Assembly: GCA_036898135.1 (NCBI GenBank)
Contig: CM072514.1
Coordinates: forward strand, 7,075,637-7,139,636
Reading direction: 5' to 3'
Length of the DNA: 64,000 nucleotides
Source: Oncomelania hupensis
Lineage: Eukaryota > Mollusca > Gastropoda > Littorinimorpha > Pomatiopsidae
Below the pieces are notes generated by a model. It was not told where the DNA came from. It did no database searches and saw only the letters and a list, made by a program, of their open reading frames with translations. Shown here one piece after another: positions 12,147 through 23,705 of this stretch. Positions within the stretch are counted from its first letter, which is position 1; each line of letters begins with the position of its first letter. A program made the position numbers and the translations under genes.

Positions 12147-12596
12147 GAAAGAACCCAACGGTTCGTGAAAGCAAAGATGGCTTCTTCTGACACGGGTAAC
12201 ATACAGTTGATGACCTTGGATACTTGAGCCAGGTGAAAGTTGATGGACCCTCTCCACCCAAGGCTGACTCACTTCGTATCCCAGGTACTCCTCAGTATCC
12301 CCCTTGGTCTTTTCCTCAACTGGTGTGCCTTGCACAGTTAATGCCGTGTATAATAAGGAGTCCCTTGCAATTATTCCTCGATCATTCGCCAGTGAAGACG
12401 GTGTTGTTGTTTTTTCCCCTTGCTCTACTATGACGCAATCGGTCTATGACGTAATGATACACCGACGTCAAAACATAGTCTTGTTTCATCCAAAGGCACC
12501 CTAAATATGTCATTTGAACATTACGAAAAAAATAAAACAAACGATGTACCGTTGCTGTCAGGAAAGTTGGCAGAAGAGACGCGTATTTTCGCGACA
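12147..12596. other. No recognisable gene
   Basis: Single-copy within the window as far as I can tell. It ends at the left breakpoint of D1 copy 2 (about 12597). No domain, splice pattern or repeat structure stands out. Confidence 0.5.
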
Positions 12597-12829
12597 CTGC
12601 TGAAGACCAAACTCCTGAGGCAAGGCATCACTGCTTGTGTTGTACACACACCTATTGTACCTTCATAATGAGACTTCACAAAGAGACCTTTAAAACATCT
12701 TGTTCACTCAGTCTGCCATTTGCGACATTCTAGGTTATAGAGCGCCAATTTCCATGTAAACAAACCAAAGCATTTCTCATAATCAGGCTGCAGAACTCTC
12801 CGCAGATCCGCGATTTTCCGAGTAAGAAT

Positions 12830-14120
12830 AAAAAAATTTCCTATCCTATCCTATCATGTCCCGTAACCCGGAGGTCGTAGGGGCACCACAGATAATCGCT
12901 TAACCAGCATACTCCATCTTTCTCTGTCCTCAGCAGCCCTGATGGCTTTGCTCAGTGTCAAACCAGTCCATTCTCGAATGTTGTCCTCCCACCTCTTTTT
13001 CGGTCTCCCTCTTCTTCTACGTCCTTGTACTGTGCCTTGCAGAATGGTCTTTGCAAGGCCTGATGATCTGGTGACGGTGCCCTACCATCGGAGTTTCCGT
13101 TTCTTCACCACTGTGAGCAGGTCATCGTGTTGTCCAATGGCTTGTGTGATGATCTGTCGGACTTCGTCGTTGGTGATGTGTTGGGTATAAGAAATGCCCA
13201 GAAGTCTTCTGTAGCACCTCGTCTCCATGCTTTGTATTCTTCGTTGGAGATCTGCTGTGAAGGTCCATGCTTCGCAAGCATATAGGAAGATGGAGATGAC
13301 AAGGGAGCGCAGCAGTCTTACTTTGGAATGTAGACTGATGGTCCTGTTTTTTCAAATGGGCTTCAACCTTGTCGGGGCAGCAGTTGTTTGTGCGATCCTG
13401 GAGAGGACTTCCAGTCGGGACCCATTGTCTTATACAATAAATATTCGAAGATATGCACTGTATTGAGGGATTGGCCTTGGGCTTTGATGTCCGTGTTGAT
13501 GCCATTGGTGTTGTTGGTCATCATTTTGGTCTTCTCTTTAATTATTTCCATTCCATAAGCTCTGGAGGTGGTGTCAAGCCTCTGTACCAGTTGTTCAAGT
13601 TCTTGTTCCTCTCCAGCCAATCCGTCAATGTCATCCGCAAAACGAAGATTGGAGATTGCTCTACCCCCTATGCTGACTGTGCCTTCGTGATCTGCAAGAG
13701 CATCTGACATGATGCGCTCTAGGAAGATGTTGAAGAGTGTTGGAGAGAGTAGGCATCCTTGACGCGCACCGACTGTTGTTCTGAACCAGTTCCCGATGAC
13801 GCTGTTATGGAGGACTGCACTGGTAGCCTTGTCATACAGGCTTTTGATGACTTCAATATTTTTAGGGCTGATGTTTTACACTTTCATTGTTGCCCATATA
13901 ACTGCATGCCAGACTCGGTCAAACGCCTTCTTGAAGTCTAGGAACACTTGATATAGATGTTGTTGGTGCTGTAGGTATTTCTCACAGATTATTCTGAGGT
14001 TGAAAATCTGTTCAGTGGTACTTCGCCCTGCCATGAATCCTGCTTGTTCTTCAGCTATGATTTGTTCAGCTTGGGGTTTCAACCTGTTGAGTATTATTTT
14101 CCGAGAGAAAATTCCCGAGA
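12830..14120 (-). pseudogene. RTE-like LINE reverse transcriptase fragment (duplicate)
   Basis: Duplicate of 2340-3630 with the same truncation and the same FADD box and EQAGFMAGRSTTEQ motifs. It differs by scattered substitutions (for example NRLKPQ here against NSLKPQ). The frame is broken as in copy 1, so the element was already dead before D1. Confidence 0.75.
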
Positions 14121-14129
14121 ATTTTTTTT

Positions 14130-14880
14130 TGGCGAGCACCGATACACATTTTCATTTCGTCTTATTGACAGAGAGGTGCGCTGCCCGCTAATACTGCTTC
14201 ACTGTTATAGGCTGCAACTTTAGCGGGCGCCTCTTATGCTGTACATTTCGCGCGTATTGTTGACCTACTGAAAGAAAGCCTGCGTATGCTATTCTCTGAG
14301 TTTTTCTTTTAGTCTGTGTGCTAAGTCTGTGAAGATCAACGGAGACATTGTAGAACTGTGATTGAAATTATGTGCGTTAGATTACGCCGCTTCTTCTGTG
14401 ATGAACACGCTTCATTTTTTTTTTTTAAATGTCGTGTGCTTCTAGAATTGTCAATCGTTGCGAGACATTTAATGAAAGCAACATCCAGAACAAATGGAAA
14501 TGGGAATGGATGGAGAAGTCAACGAAAGTTGGAGGTGAAGAGCAGAGGCTTTCAGCATTTTTGCGAAAGGTGGATTGTGCAGGGATGATGAGATGTATAT
14601 TGTGCGATAGAGAATTGAGCTATGCCAAGCGAGGACTAACCGCACTTTTTTTTACCTGTTCATACTACAAACAAACTTTTTTTCCCTGAAACATAGCTAA
14701 ACATTTTCCAGTATTTCCATCCAGGAAATACAACAAAATGGCCTTAAAAAGTGCCATTTTTCTTTCCCTTTGCCCCCCTGAACCCTTCACCAGGGCTTTG
14801 CCCCTGGTCCCCACAGGGGCCTAGGCGGCCTCTAGACCCCGGCCAAACTTCAGAGATATTTTTTCAAAGTTGTTCTGCAG
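14130..14880 (+). other. Unassigned repeat with zinc-finger-like fragment (duplicate)
   Basis: Duplicate of 3660-4390. The reading frame at about 14429-14689 keeps FLRKVDCAGMMRCILCDREL. The GC-rich block recurs at 14775-14845. It is as uncertain as copy 1. Confidence 0.3.
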
Positions 14881-14986
14881 CCGGCATAATTTGTGAACCT
14901 CATAATACTCCAGTGCCTTAGTTAATCATACAAACAATTCACATATATTGGCATATACATCAGTATCAGAATGTTATGTTTAACAG

Positions 14987-15106
14987 AATACAACATTTGC
15001 AACCAAAACCCATGTGAGCATGGTGGAACATGCCAGGCTGTTGTTAACTCCAACTCATACACCTGTTTTTGTCCTGATGGCTACACTGGAACCAACTGTA
15101 CCAAAG
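14987..15106 (+). CDS. EGF-like domain exon (D1 copy 2)
   Basis: A 120-bp exon, phase 1-1, between acceptor taacag and donor g|gtaagc. It encodes the same six-cysteine EGF repeat as 4498-4617 with a few changes (YNICNQ, CQAVVN, CPDGYTG, CTK). Reading frame and both splice sites are intact, so both duplicates could be spliced into one transcript as consecutive EGF repeats. The donor here is closer to the GTAAGT consensus than that of copy 1. Confidence 0.75.
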
Positions 15107-15387
15107 GTAAGCATAAAATATATTATAAATATGGACACGCATCAAATCATTGACATTCTTGCAATCTTCATGAATCTTAATTATCAGATATTTGATTAGA
15201 AGTAACTAAACATGAGAAACTAGAAATGGCAGAAATGTGTTTTGTTATCAAGGGATTCCACCACAAAAAACTGACTTAAATAAATAAATACATTTGTGGG
15301 ATTGTTATTCTTCATTCTGAATTATATGGACTGCTTTGGGTGTAGCTGCATGGTGTTTTGTTCTTTCTGCCTTACATTCAGTATGGC

Positions 15388-16978
15388 TGCAACAAGAGGA
15401 CCAGTTTACCACGCACAATTTGTGCTTTTGATTGTTTGGTCAGCGTAGACTTTGAAGGTCACTGTTGGTCTAAAGCAGACGACAGAAGTCATCATGCGTA
15501 ACACTGTTGTAGCTTGACGCCCGCACAGTTAATGACATCATCGCCGCGTACAGCCACTTCGATTTTTTCAGCCAGTGAGAACACAGCTAGAGTAGGTAGA
15601 ACGAGTTCTGGCTGATTCAAGCAGAGAGATAGAAGAGTCAGTCTACATTTAAACTGCCTAGATTACACATCAACGTCCTAGCAGAAATCTCTCTACTGAT
15701 AGACCAGGAAAGCAGTACTTGTTGAATATTCGAATTCAATCAAGTTAGCCACGGCCTGACACGTGGAGAATCCGACCACGAGGCGAGCACGACCGGCCGA
15801 CGCCATGTTGTTTACCTGACAGAACCACTATTGTTTAATCTATATGTATGCTTCCAGACCAGTGGCTGTACCAGCGAATGTTTATAATATTAATTCTTTC
15901 TCTATGTGTGTAGTTAGAAACGTTTTATATTTATATATGTATAGGAACTTAGAGTGGAGATTCCAGTGGACCACAGACTTAGCAGAATGTTCGTCGCTTA
16001 TATATAGAGATGTGGAGCTAATCACTGAGGGCTACTTTGGCCTTCAGTGAGACGCTAGACACACACCTATTATACAGGGTTGTGCAGAATTTTGTCTCAT
16101 AATTATGTTGTTGTATGTAGATTATAGTCACACGACACTTTCGCATATAGGTGACTACTGGACCGATTTATACTGACACCAGCGGGCCAGTTGTTGGTAA
16201 AGGGGAAAATAATATGATCACACGTTGACCAATCCGGGATTCGAACCAGCGACCTTTCGGTTACTAGCAAGACGCTCTTACCAACTGAGCTACCCGGCCC
16301 CACTCTCATATGTTACAGACGATCAGGCATTATATAATGAGCCCAACTCGGCGAACAACAAAAACAAGTCATCGCTGAAAGTTGGCTGCCAAGGCATCTC
16401 CAGCATCGCGCGAAGATAGCCCACCATTCTAACCACAGGGAGAAGACTCCACGATAACACAGCTTGTCACACAATCCACCACAACGCAGCTCGTCAAGCA
16501 CACAGTTAAGTGCCTACAGAAACAGTGCACTAAAATTGTAACAAAGGACCACAGTAGTCCACTCTTCAAGAACTCTGACCATTAGGGCAGAAAGTATCCA
16601 GTACCCTATGATGAGAAAGTAGCTGTACAGACCTATCAGCGAGCGAACCATTCGCATTGACATTTTAACTTTTAAGTTAGTTTCGTACTTCGAAGATCGT
16701 GTATGGAGTAGAGGAAATAAATGTGTGATTTTTACTGTTATCAAGGGGCTGGACTACATATGTTTCATAGCCGTGTGAAAGCTAGTGTGACAGTGATCTT
16801 TTACCTTTTTTCTATCTATCTCTGTACCCCAGCCTCAACACAGGCCGAGCTAAACAAATAAATGTTTTTAATAATAATGTTTATAAATAAAAGTGAAGTC
16901 ACCGGGAGATAGACTAAGACTAGTGGGTAATAGCAGTCCATTGTGTAGAGCCCAGCAACAATAAAACCCCACGTCACA
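15388..16978 (+). mobile_element. Family S solo LTR (D1 copy 2) with intact target duplication
   Basis: Forward LTR from TGCAACAAG to GTCACA, flanked by a perfect 5-bp duplication atggc (15383-15387 and 16979-16983). Without the SINE and its own target duplication the LTR is about 1.38 kb. It occupies the same intron position as 4900-6281, so one insertion was duplicated. TG...CA ends and a 5-bp duplication are standard for LTR retrotransposon integrases. Confidence 0.85.
16101..16303 (-). mobile_element. tRNA-derived SINE inserted in an LTR
   Basis: On the minus strand this 203-bp element starts with a tRNA-like head containing the box A motif TAGCTCAGTTGG and the box B motif GGTTCGAATCC, the internal RNA polymerase III promoter. 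A non-tRNA body follows, ending in an ACAACAACATAATT tail. A 6-bp target duplication tctcat (16095-16100 and 16304-16309) flanks it, and the empty site is seen in the D1 partner near 5608. It inserted after D1. It is not a functional tRNA gene. Confidence 0.85.
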
Positions 16979-17040
16979 ATGGCCATACTCTTGACACAAG
17001 TTATTTTCTATTACACTTGTTAGATAAATCTTGGGCCACT

Positions 17041-17297
17041 TAGTACGAATCTAACTTAAAAGTGCATTTGTCACAGCAAATGGTTCACTCGCTGATAATC
17101 TAGGCAGCTTTTTCTTCATCGGGCACTGGCTACTAGCGTTCATGAAGAGTGGGCTACTGTGGTCCTTTTGATACAGTTTTAGTGCACTGTTTCCTGGGCA
17201 CTTAACTGATTGGTTTCGTGGTTGAAGCGCTGCGGTGAGGTAGCTTCTACGACACGCTGTGTTGTCGTTGCTTGTGTTCGACGGGTGGGCTATCTGC
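17041..17297 (-). mobile_element. Family S LTR fragment fused to gypsy internal sequence
   Basis: A reverse-oriented LTR piece matching 6922-7180. At about 17297 it passes straight into Gmr1-like integrase/RT sequence in the same orientation. In element orientation the order is integrase, start of RT, then the 3' portion of an LTR. That suggests an internal deletion of one element and links family S LTRs to a Gmr1-like element. Confidence 0.6.
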
Positions 17298-18383
17298 ACT
17301 CTTTCTTGATTGCTCGCTGCTGCGACAGTGGCATCGGGTAGAGCTTCTGGCGGACGGGTGTTGGGTCGGTCACCGTTAAGGTTACTTCGACGAGGTCTGT
17401 CCTCCCTGGTCGGTCTGTGAGAACAGTCTGATGTTGTCGAATGACCTGTAGTACTTGCTGTTTGGCGGCTAGGTCTCCGTTGAGTATCACGTCCTTGTGG
17501 GTTTCTTTGGAGTGCAGGGGATACTCTACTGCATTGGTCTCCACGCTTTCTCCTTCTTCCGCGATGGCGATGGCTAGCAAGTTGTGAGTGCTGGGGGTCG
17601 CTGGTCTGTCCGTGTATTTCTTGAGGAGATTGATGTGGTGGTATCGGGCTCTCCCGTTTACCTCTACTTGGTAGACTGTCTTGGTACGGTCCTCTCCAAG
17701 AGATGTCCAGCTTGTTGGTCCCACTTGGAAGTAAGGGTAGCATTTGATCGCCGACTTGCAGTTCTCGGTCCTTCGCGTGGCGGTTGTAGTACTTCGCCTG
17801 ACGGGCTCTTGCCTTCTTCAGTGCTTCACCAGCTTTCTTCCACGTGCCTTTTAGGGTTTCCTGCAGGTCTGCGACGTACTTGGTGGCGCCTCTGGGTGTG
17901 TCTTCTATCTTAGCTTCCGTCCAACTTCTGCGTAGGGCTTCTAGCGGTCCTGCTAGAGTTCTGCCGAATAGCAATGTTAACGGGGTGTAACCTGTGGCTG
18001 CATGGGGCGTTTCTCCATAGGCGAACAGTGCCGCATTCACGTAGGTGTCCCACGCTTCTGGATTGTCGTCGGCGACTTTCCTGAGGATGGTGAGAAGGGT
18101 TCCATTCAGTCTTTCGACTTGTCCGTTGCTGGCTGGGTGGTACGGTGGTGTGCGAATGTGATGAACTTGTATCAACGCGAACACGTCTTGCATCAGGCGG
18201 CCGGTGAACTGAGATCCGTTGTCCGTTCTAATGCTGTCCGGGAATCCGACTCTAGTAAAGATGGCGATGAGTGCATCTGCAATCTTCCTGGTGTCGATCG
18301 CTGGCAACGGGACTGCTTTGCACCACATCGTACAGGCGTCGACGAGTGTGAGTAGTAATCTGTTCCGCTTATAATGCTCAGAT
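17298..18383 (-). pseudogene. Gmr1-like Ty3/gypsy fragment: integrase then RT start
   Basis: Minus-strand translation begins inside an integrase core. The three acidic residues sit in LLTLVDACTMW, IRTDNGSQF and NGQVERLNGTL. A GPY-type module (WRGPY, then YHHINLLKKY) follows after one frameshift near 17690. A linker then leads to VEVTLTVTDPTPVRQKLYP, the start of a reverse transcriptase. Integrase preceding RT is the Gmr1-type order. The piece is cut on the right by LINE copy A at about 18383 and on the left by LTR sequence at 17297. Gag, protease and most of RT are absent. Confidence 0.8.
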
Positions 18384-18852
18384 ATCGTGTTTCGTCCAGG
18401 CCCAAACGAAAGGAATGAAAATTTAGTTAACGGAGCGAGGTGCATATAGGTCTACTAGCTGTATTGACTGTCAAACCACTATATTTCTATCCAGAACTTG
18501 CTTTTAATTATTAGCAGTGAACATTTATTTAATGACCCATTGTAACATTTGTGGGGTTGAGTCGTTAGCTTGTCATGCTTGCTGACCTTGTCTGTTTTAA
18601 CACGGTGACCCACTGATCCAGTAATCTTGTGATTAGTTCTCATTTCTAAACGTGTGGCAGCAGTCATGGATGGGTTATTGAGGCACATGGAAAAAGGGCT
18701 GATTCCAAGTTGTCGACCCTCCAAAGACGTATACCAGTTTCTCCTAGAGCTCGGCATTGCAAGAAAACAGCCTACTAAACGTAGCACTCGAGCAGGCAGA
18801 CTCGCGAAACTGCGGCTTCGTGCACCGTCAAACGTTGCCACTACAGATTGTA

Positions 18853-19146
18853 GAACTACACCCGGCGCTGCCCTCATCGACGGTGCAACTACACCTGGCG
18901 CAGCCCTTATCAGCGGTACAACTAGCGCCGCCCTCATCGGTGGTGCAACTAGCGCTGCCCTCATTGGTGGTGCAACTACCCCCGGCGCTGCCCTCATCGG
19001 CGGTGCAACTACACCCGGCGCTGCCCTCATTGGTGGTGCAACTACACCCGGCGCTGCCCTCATCGGTGGTGCAACTGGCGCTCCCCTCATCGGTGGCGCA
19101 ACTGGCGCTGCTCTCATCGGTGGTGCAACTAGCGCTGCAACTACAC
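18853..19146 (+). repeat. 33-bp tandem repeat inside the LINE ORF
   Basis: About nine imperfect units of roughly 33 bp, some shortened to about 24 bp, encode alternating TTPGAALIGGA and TSAALIGGA peptides. The array recurs in copy B at 40285-40572 with the same unit order and few substitutions. Unit length stays a multiple of three, so the array is read as protein. Confidence 0.85.
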
Positions 19147-19792
19147 CTGTCTCCAACCCTTCATCATCCACACGCCCACATCTAGCCCCACTAGCCCTGC
19201 AAGTCAACTTAAATTCCCCTTTGTTACTACCTTACTTCCATCTCCAAACCCCTCTTCACCGGATCCAAGTATTCAAACTGCCGAGCTCAATACGTTGAGA
19301 CTTTACAGCTGCCCCAATCCCCAAACACCCCAAACAGCAGGTCGTTTGCTAGCGGGTCTTCTCAACGCTCAGTCCGTACGGCCGAAAGGCAAGGCAGATC
19401 TGATTGCAGATTATATTCTAGACAAAGACCTTGATATCTTTTTCATCACTGAAACCTGGCTCCGTGACCATGATGCACCAACATGTAAAAAACTGACACC
19501 TGAAGGATACAAGATACAATCCTTTCCCAGGCCATCCATCAGATCTGGCGGCGGAATAGCTGTCATTTACAAAGAACATCTGCATTCATCCTTAAGCTAC
19601 ACCACTGATCTTCCTTTCATAGACCCCATGTTTGAAACTGTTCAGATGAACTTCGAATCCACCTCCACACTCAACTTTCTCTGCATCTATCGCCCCCCAC
19701 CAAATCAAGTAAACCAACTGAAAGAATCAGCTTTCTTTGAGGAATTCCCAGAGACTCTTGAACATTACAACACTACCAACATCAGTACACTA

Positions 19793-20808
19793 TGTAACGT
19801 AAGGATATTTTAATGTGGGTGCCTGTTGACAATATCTGAGTGCATGCAAAATATATTTGACTTCTAGAACGAAATAAGCGTGCGTGCAAGTTTCTCTGTT
19901 AACTACCACACCCACAAACGTACAGACTCTTCTCAACACAGGCAAACACCAACACAAAATATACGTTCCACGATCTCTAACTTTATATAAACAAACAACA
20001 GTAATTCTTATCAATCTTTCACTCCCGTCCTTTCATACATAGATTCTAATAGAGCTTACCATAATACATGTCTCATTCAACACCAGCTTCACACAAGCTT
20101 GAAGAAATAGAGCCTGAATGCTCGCGATGGATAAACGAAGCCCAGCAATTACTTGTCCGGGCCAACACAAATAATCAAAATAGCAGTACCTTATTCGACG
20201 TGAGAGGCAGTGTTTCACACAAGCTGGCGACAAGATGCCAGAAACCTTGCGGCCAGAGCTGTAAGCAAATGCTGTCTTCGACGGGTGGAGGAGCGCTTTC
20301 TAGCCCCAGTCCACCCGACCTTGAAATCGTAGTCTGTGGTCAGGCAAAGGGGTACGGCTGACCCTCTCCGATGTCTCTATGGATCGATCTATCCCGGTTG
20401 TACGGGTCACTGCCGTGTCCAGGCGTATGGATCCACGCCCGCCCCCCAGGTAGGCAGCTGTAATCTTTACAGCACAAAATTTATCAACTTCCAGAGAGAA
20501 GGTCCCACTGAAGCCACACTTCCAAATAGACTCTCAGTGCCTTCTACCTCTTTACTTTTTATACAAGAGTTCTTTTCTCTTTTCTTTTATAATCTTTTCT
20601 CTTTTCTTTTATAATCTTTTCTCTTGTTCCTGGCCTACACACTGACACAACCACATACGGCCACGTCGCCTGACATACACAATTCGACTGAGTAACTTTG
20701 CCCCTATTTTGAACTATACCTTCTCTAATTGGCTCAAGAATTTTAGCCAATCAAAAATACTGTATAAGAATCAAATTTTAAAAACCCGGAAAAATCCCAT
20801 TCTCTACA
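19793..20808. mobile_element. Solo LTR (1,016 bp) inserted in LINE copy A
   Basis: It begins TGTAACG, ends CTCTACA, and is flanked by a perfect 5-bp target duplication cacta (19788-19792 and 20809-20813). The uninterrupted sequence is present in LINE copy B at about 41228-41240. No coding sequence lies inside. It belongs to a different family from the LTR at 45884. Orientation cannot be fixed from the LTR alone. It inserted after D2. Confidence 0.85.
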
Positions 20809-23370
20809 CACTACTCTTGGGTGATATTAACATTCACTGGGATGAAGTTCACCGCTCCGACGTCAAGCGAATGAAACGACTCCTTGACCATTTCAACCTG
20901 GATCAGCTCGTCCAAATACCAACACAAAAGTTCGGACATATCCTAGATCGGATCATCTACCACCCCTCTGACCATCAAGTTTCTTTCACAGACCTAGCTG
21001 ATGACCCCATCTCCGACCACTCAGTTGTAAACTTTGCCGTCAACACAGCCAAACCAGCCAAGCAGAGAAGAGTAGTTACTCGTCGAAAGCTGAAAGCTGT
21101 AGATATCGACGCCTTCACTGAAGAGGCTGTTCAACTTCTTTCACAACCTCCCCCAACCCCAGACATCGCCGCCCACTTAGACTCTACGCTACTAAACCTC
21201 CTCGACCGGCATGCTCCGTCCTCGTCCCGAACCCTTCCCGATAGGCCACCAGCACCATGGTACATTCAGTTGATACATGAAGCCAAACAAGAACGCCGCC
21301 GAACTGAACGTGCCTATCGGAAATCCAAGCTAGAAGTTCATCGTCAGATCTACAGCGAGAAAAAACATAAAGTCAAAACCTCTATCATAGACGCCAAAAC
21401 TGCATTCTTCAACAAAGCCATCGCGACAGCATCAACCTCGAAAGAACTTTATTCTGTTTTGTTCAACTGCTTCTCCTCTTCCGACTGTCTACGACCCCCA
21501 AGCTCTCCCTGAACTATTCTCAGCATTCTTCATCAACAAAATTGACCGCCTCCGCTCTGACCTTGATCAAACGCTTTTCACTCCATCACCCCCTCCCTCA
21601 CTTTTCTCTGGATCTCCACTAACAATGTTCCAACCTGTCTCCGTCGAGCACATCAAGAAAACTCTCCAAAACATGACCCTAAAAACCTGTGAACTTGACC
21701 CTCTACCTGCATGTCTCCTCTCAAAAATCATTGACAAAGTCCTTCCTCACATCGCTGCAGTCATCAACTCTTCTTTGGCTTCCGGCATCTTTCCTCATGC
21801 ATACAAGTCAGCTATTGTCCGCCCTCTTCTCAAAAAGACCAATCTTGATCATAACGACCTCAAAAACTACAGGCCTGTATCAAACCTCAGCTTCCTCTCA
21901 AAACTCCTTGAACGCCTTGTCCTCGAACAGCTTAACCGACATCTCTCCCTCCATTCTCTTCTACCTCCCAATCAGTCTGCGTACCGCCCATTACATAGTA
22001 CCGAAACTGCCCTTCTGCGCATGACGTCAGATCTTCGCAATGCAACAGACAATGGTGAAATATCGGCCCTTGTCTTACTAGACCTATCGGCTGCGTTCGA
22101 CACGATCGACCACCAAATTCTACTACGTCGCCTCCATGACATCTTTGGCATCCAAGACACCGCGTTGGCCTGGTTAGAATCATATTTAACTGACAGAATT
22201 CAAACCGTTGTTACAAACTCCACTTCTTCTCAGCCAGCAACCGTCTCCTGTGGAGTACCCCAGGGCTCAGTCCTTGGTCCAGTGCTCTTCACCCTCTACA
22301 CTCAGCCCATTTCACAAATAATTAACCGACACAACCTCCAGCATCAGTCATTTGCTGACGACACCCAACTTCACTCCAGCTCAAAACCAAACGGTGTTGA
22401 CAATATGCTGTCCTCCATCTCCACCTGCATCTCCGATCTTAAGAACTGGATGACAGAAAACAAGTTAACACTAAACAGCGACAAAACAGAAGCACTTCTG
22501 ACTGGTACTCAACACAAACTCGCTACCATTGCCACATCCTCCCTTGACCTTGAAGACACTTCAATACCCTTCTCTGACCAAGTAAAAAGTTTGGGAGTCA
22601 TCCTCGATTCCACCCTTTCCATGAAACCTCAGATCTCATCTTTGACCAAAACCTGCTACTTCCACCTCTGGCAAATTTCTTCAGTCCGCCACTTCCTGAC
22701 CCATGAAACCTGCACCAAACTCATCGTCTCTCTGATCTTTTCCAGATTGACTACTGCAACTCCCTTCTTGCCAATTCTCCGTCTAAGCACATCCACCCTC
22801 TTCAGCGGGTCCATAACAACGCTGCCCGCCTAATCCTCAACAAAAGAAAGACTGACCACGTAACTCCTCTCCTCCATTCTCTTCACTGGTTACCCATTGA
22901 AGAGCGAATCAACTACAAACTGTGCTGCCTCTGTCATAAATGCCTTTCAAACTCTGCCCCTGCCTATCTCAGCCAATGTCTTCACCTCTACACCCCGTCT
23001 CGCTCCCTCCGATCTGCTGCCGACACATGGTTGTGCAGAATTCCTCGAACCAAACTTACCACCGCTGGCGAAAAAGCCTTCACGTACACCGGCCCTTCAG
23101 CATGGATCAATCTTCCCCTCGAGCTCCGATCGCTCTCATCTCACCCCGCCTTCAAGACCCAGCTTAAGACACACATTTTTTGCAAATGTTACTCCCTACT
23201 GAACTAGTCATTTCCAAGAGCGCTCTGTAGACAATTAACGTATGTCCCAGTTGATGTACTGTCGTTTGTTCTGTGTGTGCTCTTTTAGCTCTTTTCCTTC
23301 GCGCCATGAACTTTGTTGGAAATGTGCGTAATATAAATCCCATTATTATTATTATTAGCGTATTGAATAA

Positions 23371-23622
23371 GTTCCTCTCCAAACAAAATATGTTGAACAG
23401 AGATTTTCTTGTTTATGAATACTCCACGATCTTCATCTTCAGCATTATATTTAGTTCTCCAAGTGTTCAAGCTTTATTTGATATGTAAACAATGCTGGAT
23501 AGGAATCAAGCATTTTATATAACTTAAATATAAATAACAAAATAAATAAATTTCGCTGAATATACAGTATTTATAACAAGACAAATACATCGATAGAAAG
23601 ACTGCAATTTACTTGTGACATG
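23371..23622 (+). repeat. EGF-module intron upstream of a broken exon
   Basis: Matches 43796-44060 and, more loosely, 25600-25850, 29200-29470 and 47670-47950. It ends in a deletion relative to copy B that removed the last part of the intron, the splice acceptor and the first half of the EGF exon. Confidence 0.65.
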
Positions 23623-23705
23623 TCTGTACTCCCGGTACCTGTATCAACATTAATGGTTCCTACAACTGTCTGTGTCCTCAAGGATACTCTGGATCTGGAT
23701 CGTTA
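23623..23705 (+). pseudogene. EGF exon remnant (D2 copy A)
   Basis: Only the second half of the EGF repeat remains (CTPGTCININGSYNCLCPQG and onward). The acceptor, DNNEC start and first cysteines are gone. The donor region is also damaged, because TCGTGTCAAGGTTAG is reduced to TCGTTAG, losing the last cysteine and the GT. The intact counterpart is at 44149-44265. It cannot be spliced as an exon. Confidence 0.8.

Larger units (their letters stand above)
12597..17297. repeat. Segmental duplication D1, copy 2
   Basis: Partner of 2103-7180. Differences from copy 1 are scattered substitutions, small indels, a 203-bp SINE at 16101-16303 and a jump at about 17040 that removes roughly 0.6 kb of intron and LTR. 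Its right end joins a Gmr1-like integrase fragment that copy 1 lacks. Confidence 0.85.
18654..23207 (+). pseudogene. LINE ORF copy A: repeat region, endonuclease, RT (broken)
   Basis: It starts MAAVMDGLLRHMEKG, with a basic patch KRSTRAGRLAKLR, then an 11-residue repeat array (TTPGAALIGGA type). A 10-bp deletion near 19170 shifts the frame. The endonuclease follows (LLNAQSVRPKGKADL, FFITETWL, GGGIAVIYK), split by the LTR, then LGDINIHWD and ISDHSVVNF. A deletion of about 20 bp near 21470 breaks the frame before the RT, which keeps YRPVSNLSFLSKLLERL, LLDLSAAFDTIDHQ, CGVPQGSVLGPVLF and SFADDTQLH. A 1-bp loss near 22747 shifts the final 150 residues, which end at 23207. It cannot be translated as one protein. 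Confidence 0.85.
18384..23370 (+). mobile_element. L2/CR1-like LINE, D2 copy A
   Basis: A near-full-length non-LTR element: 5' leader (18384-18653), an N-terminal repeat region, endonuclease, reverse transcriptase and a 3' end AATATAAATCCC with an ATT tail at about 23340-23370. A solo LTR interrupts it at 19793-20808. It shares its 5' start and 3' flank with copy B, so both derive from one insertion that was later duplicated. Confidence 0.85.

Noticed and set aside
16225..16303. tRNA gene on the minus strand
   Set aside because: Boxes A and B are present, but the sequence continues into a SINE body with target duplications, so it is a retroposon head.
18853..19146. CRISPR-like array of short repeats
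   Set aside because: The units are contiguous with no spacers, in frame within a LINE ORF, and the genome is eukaryotic.
18479..19207. Minus-strand open frame rich in APPMRAAP repeats, also at 39913-40635
   Set aside because: Antisense shadow of the 33-bp coding repeat of the LINE. The sense strand carries the endonuclease and RT in continuation.
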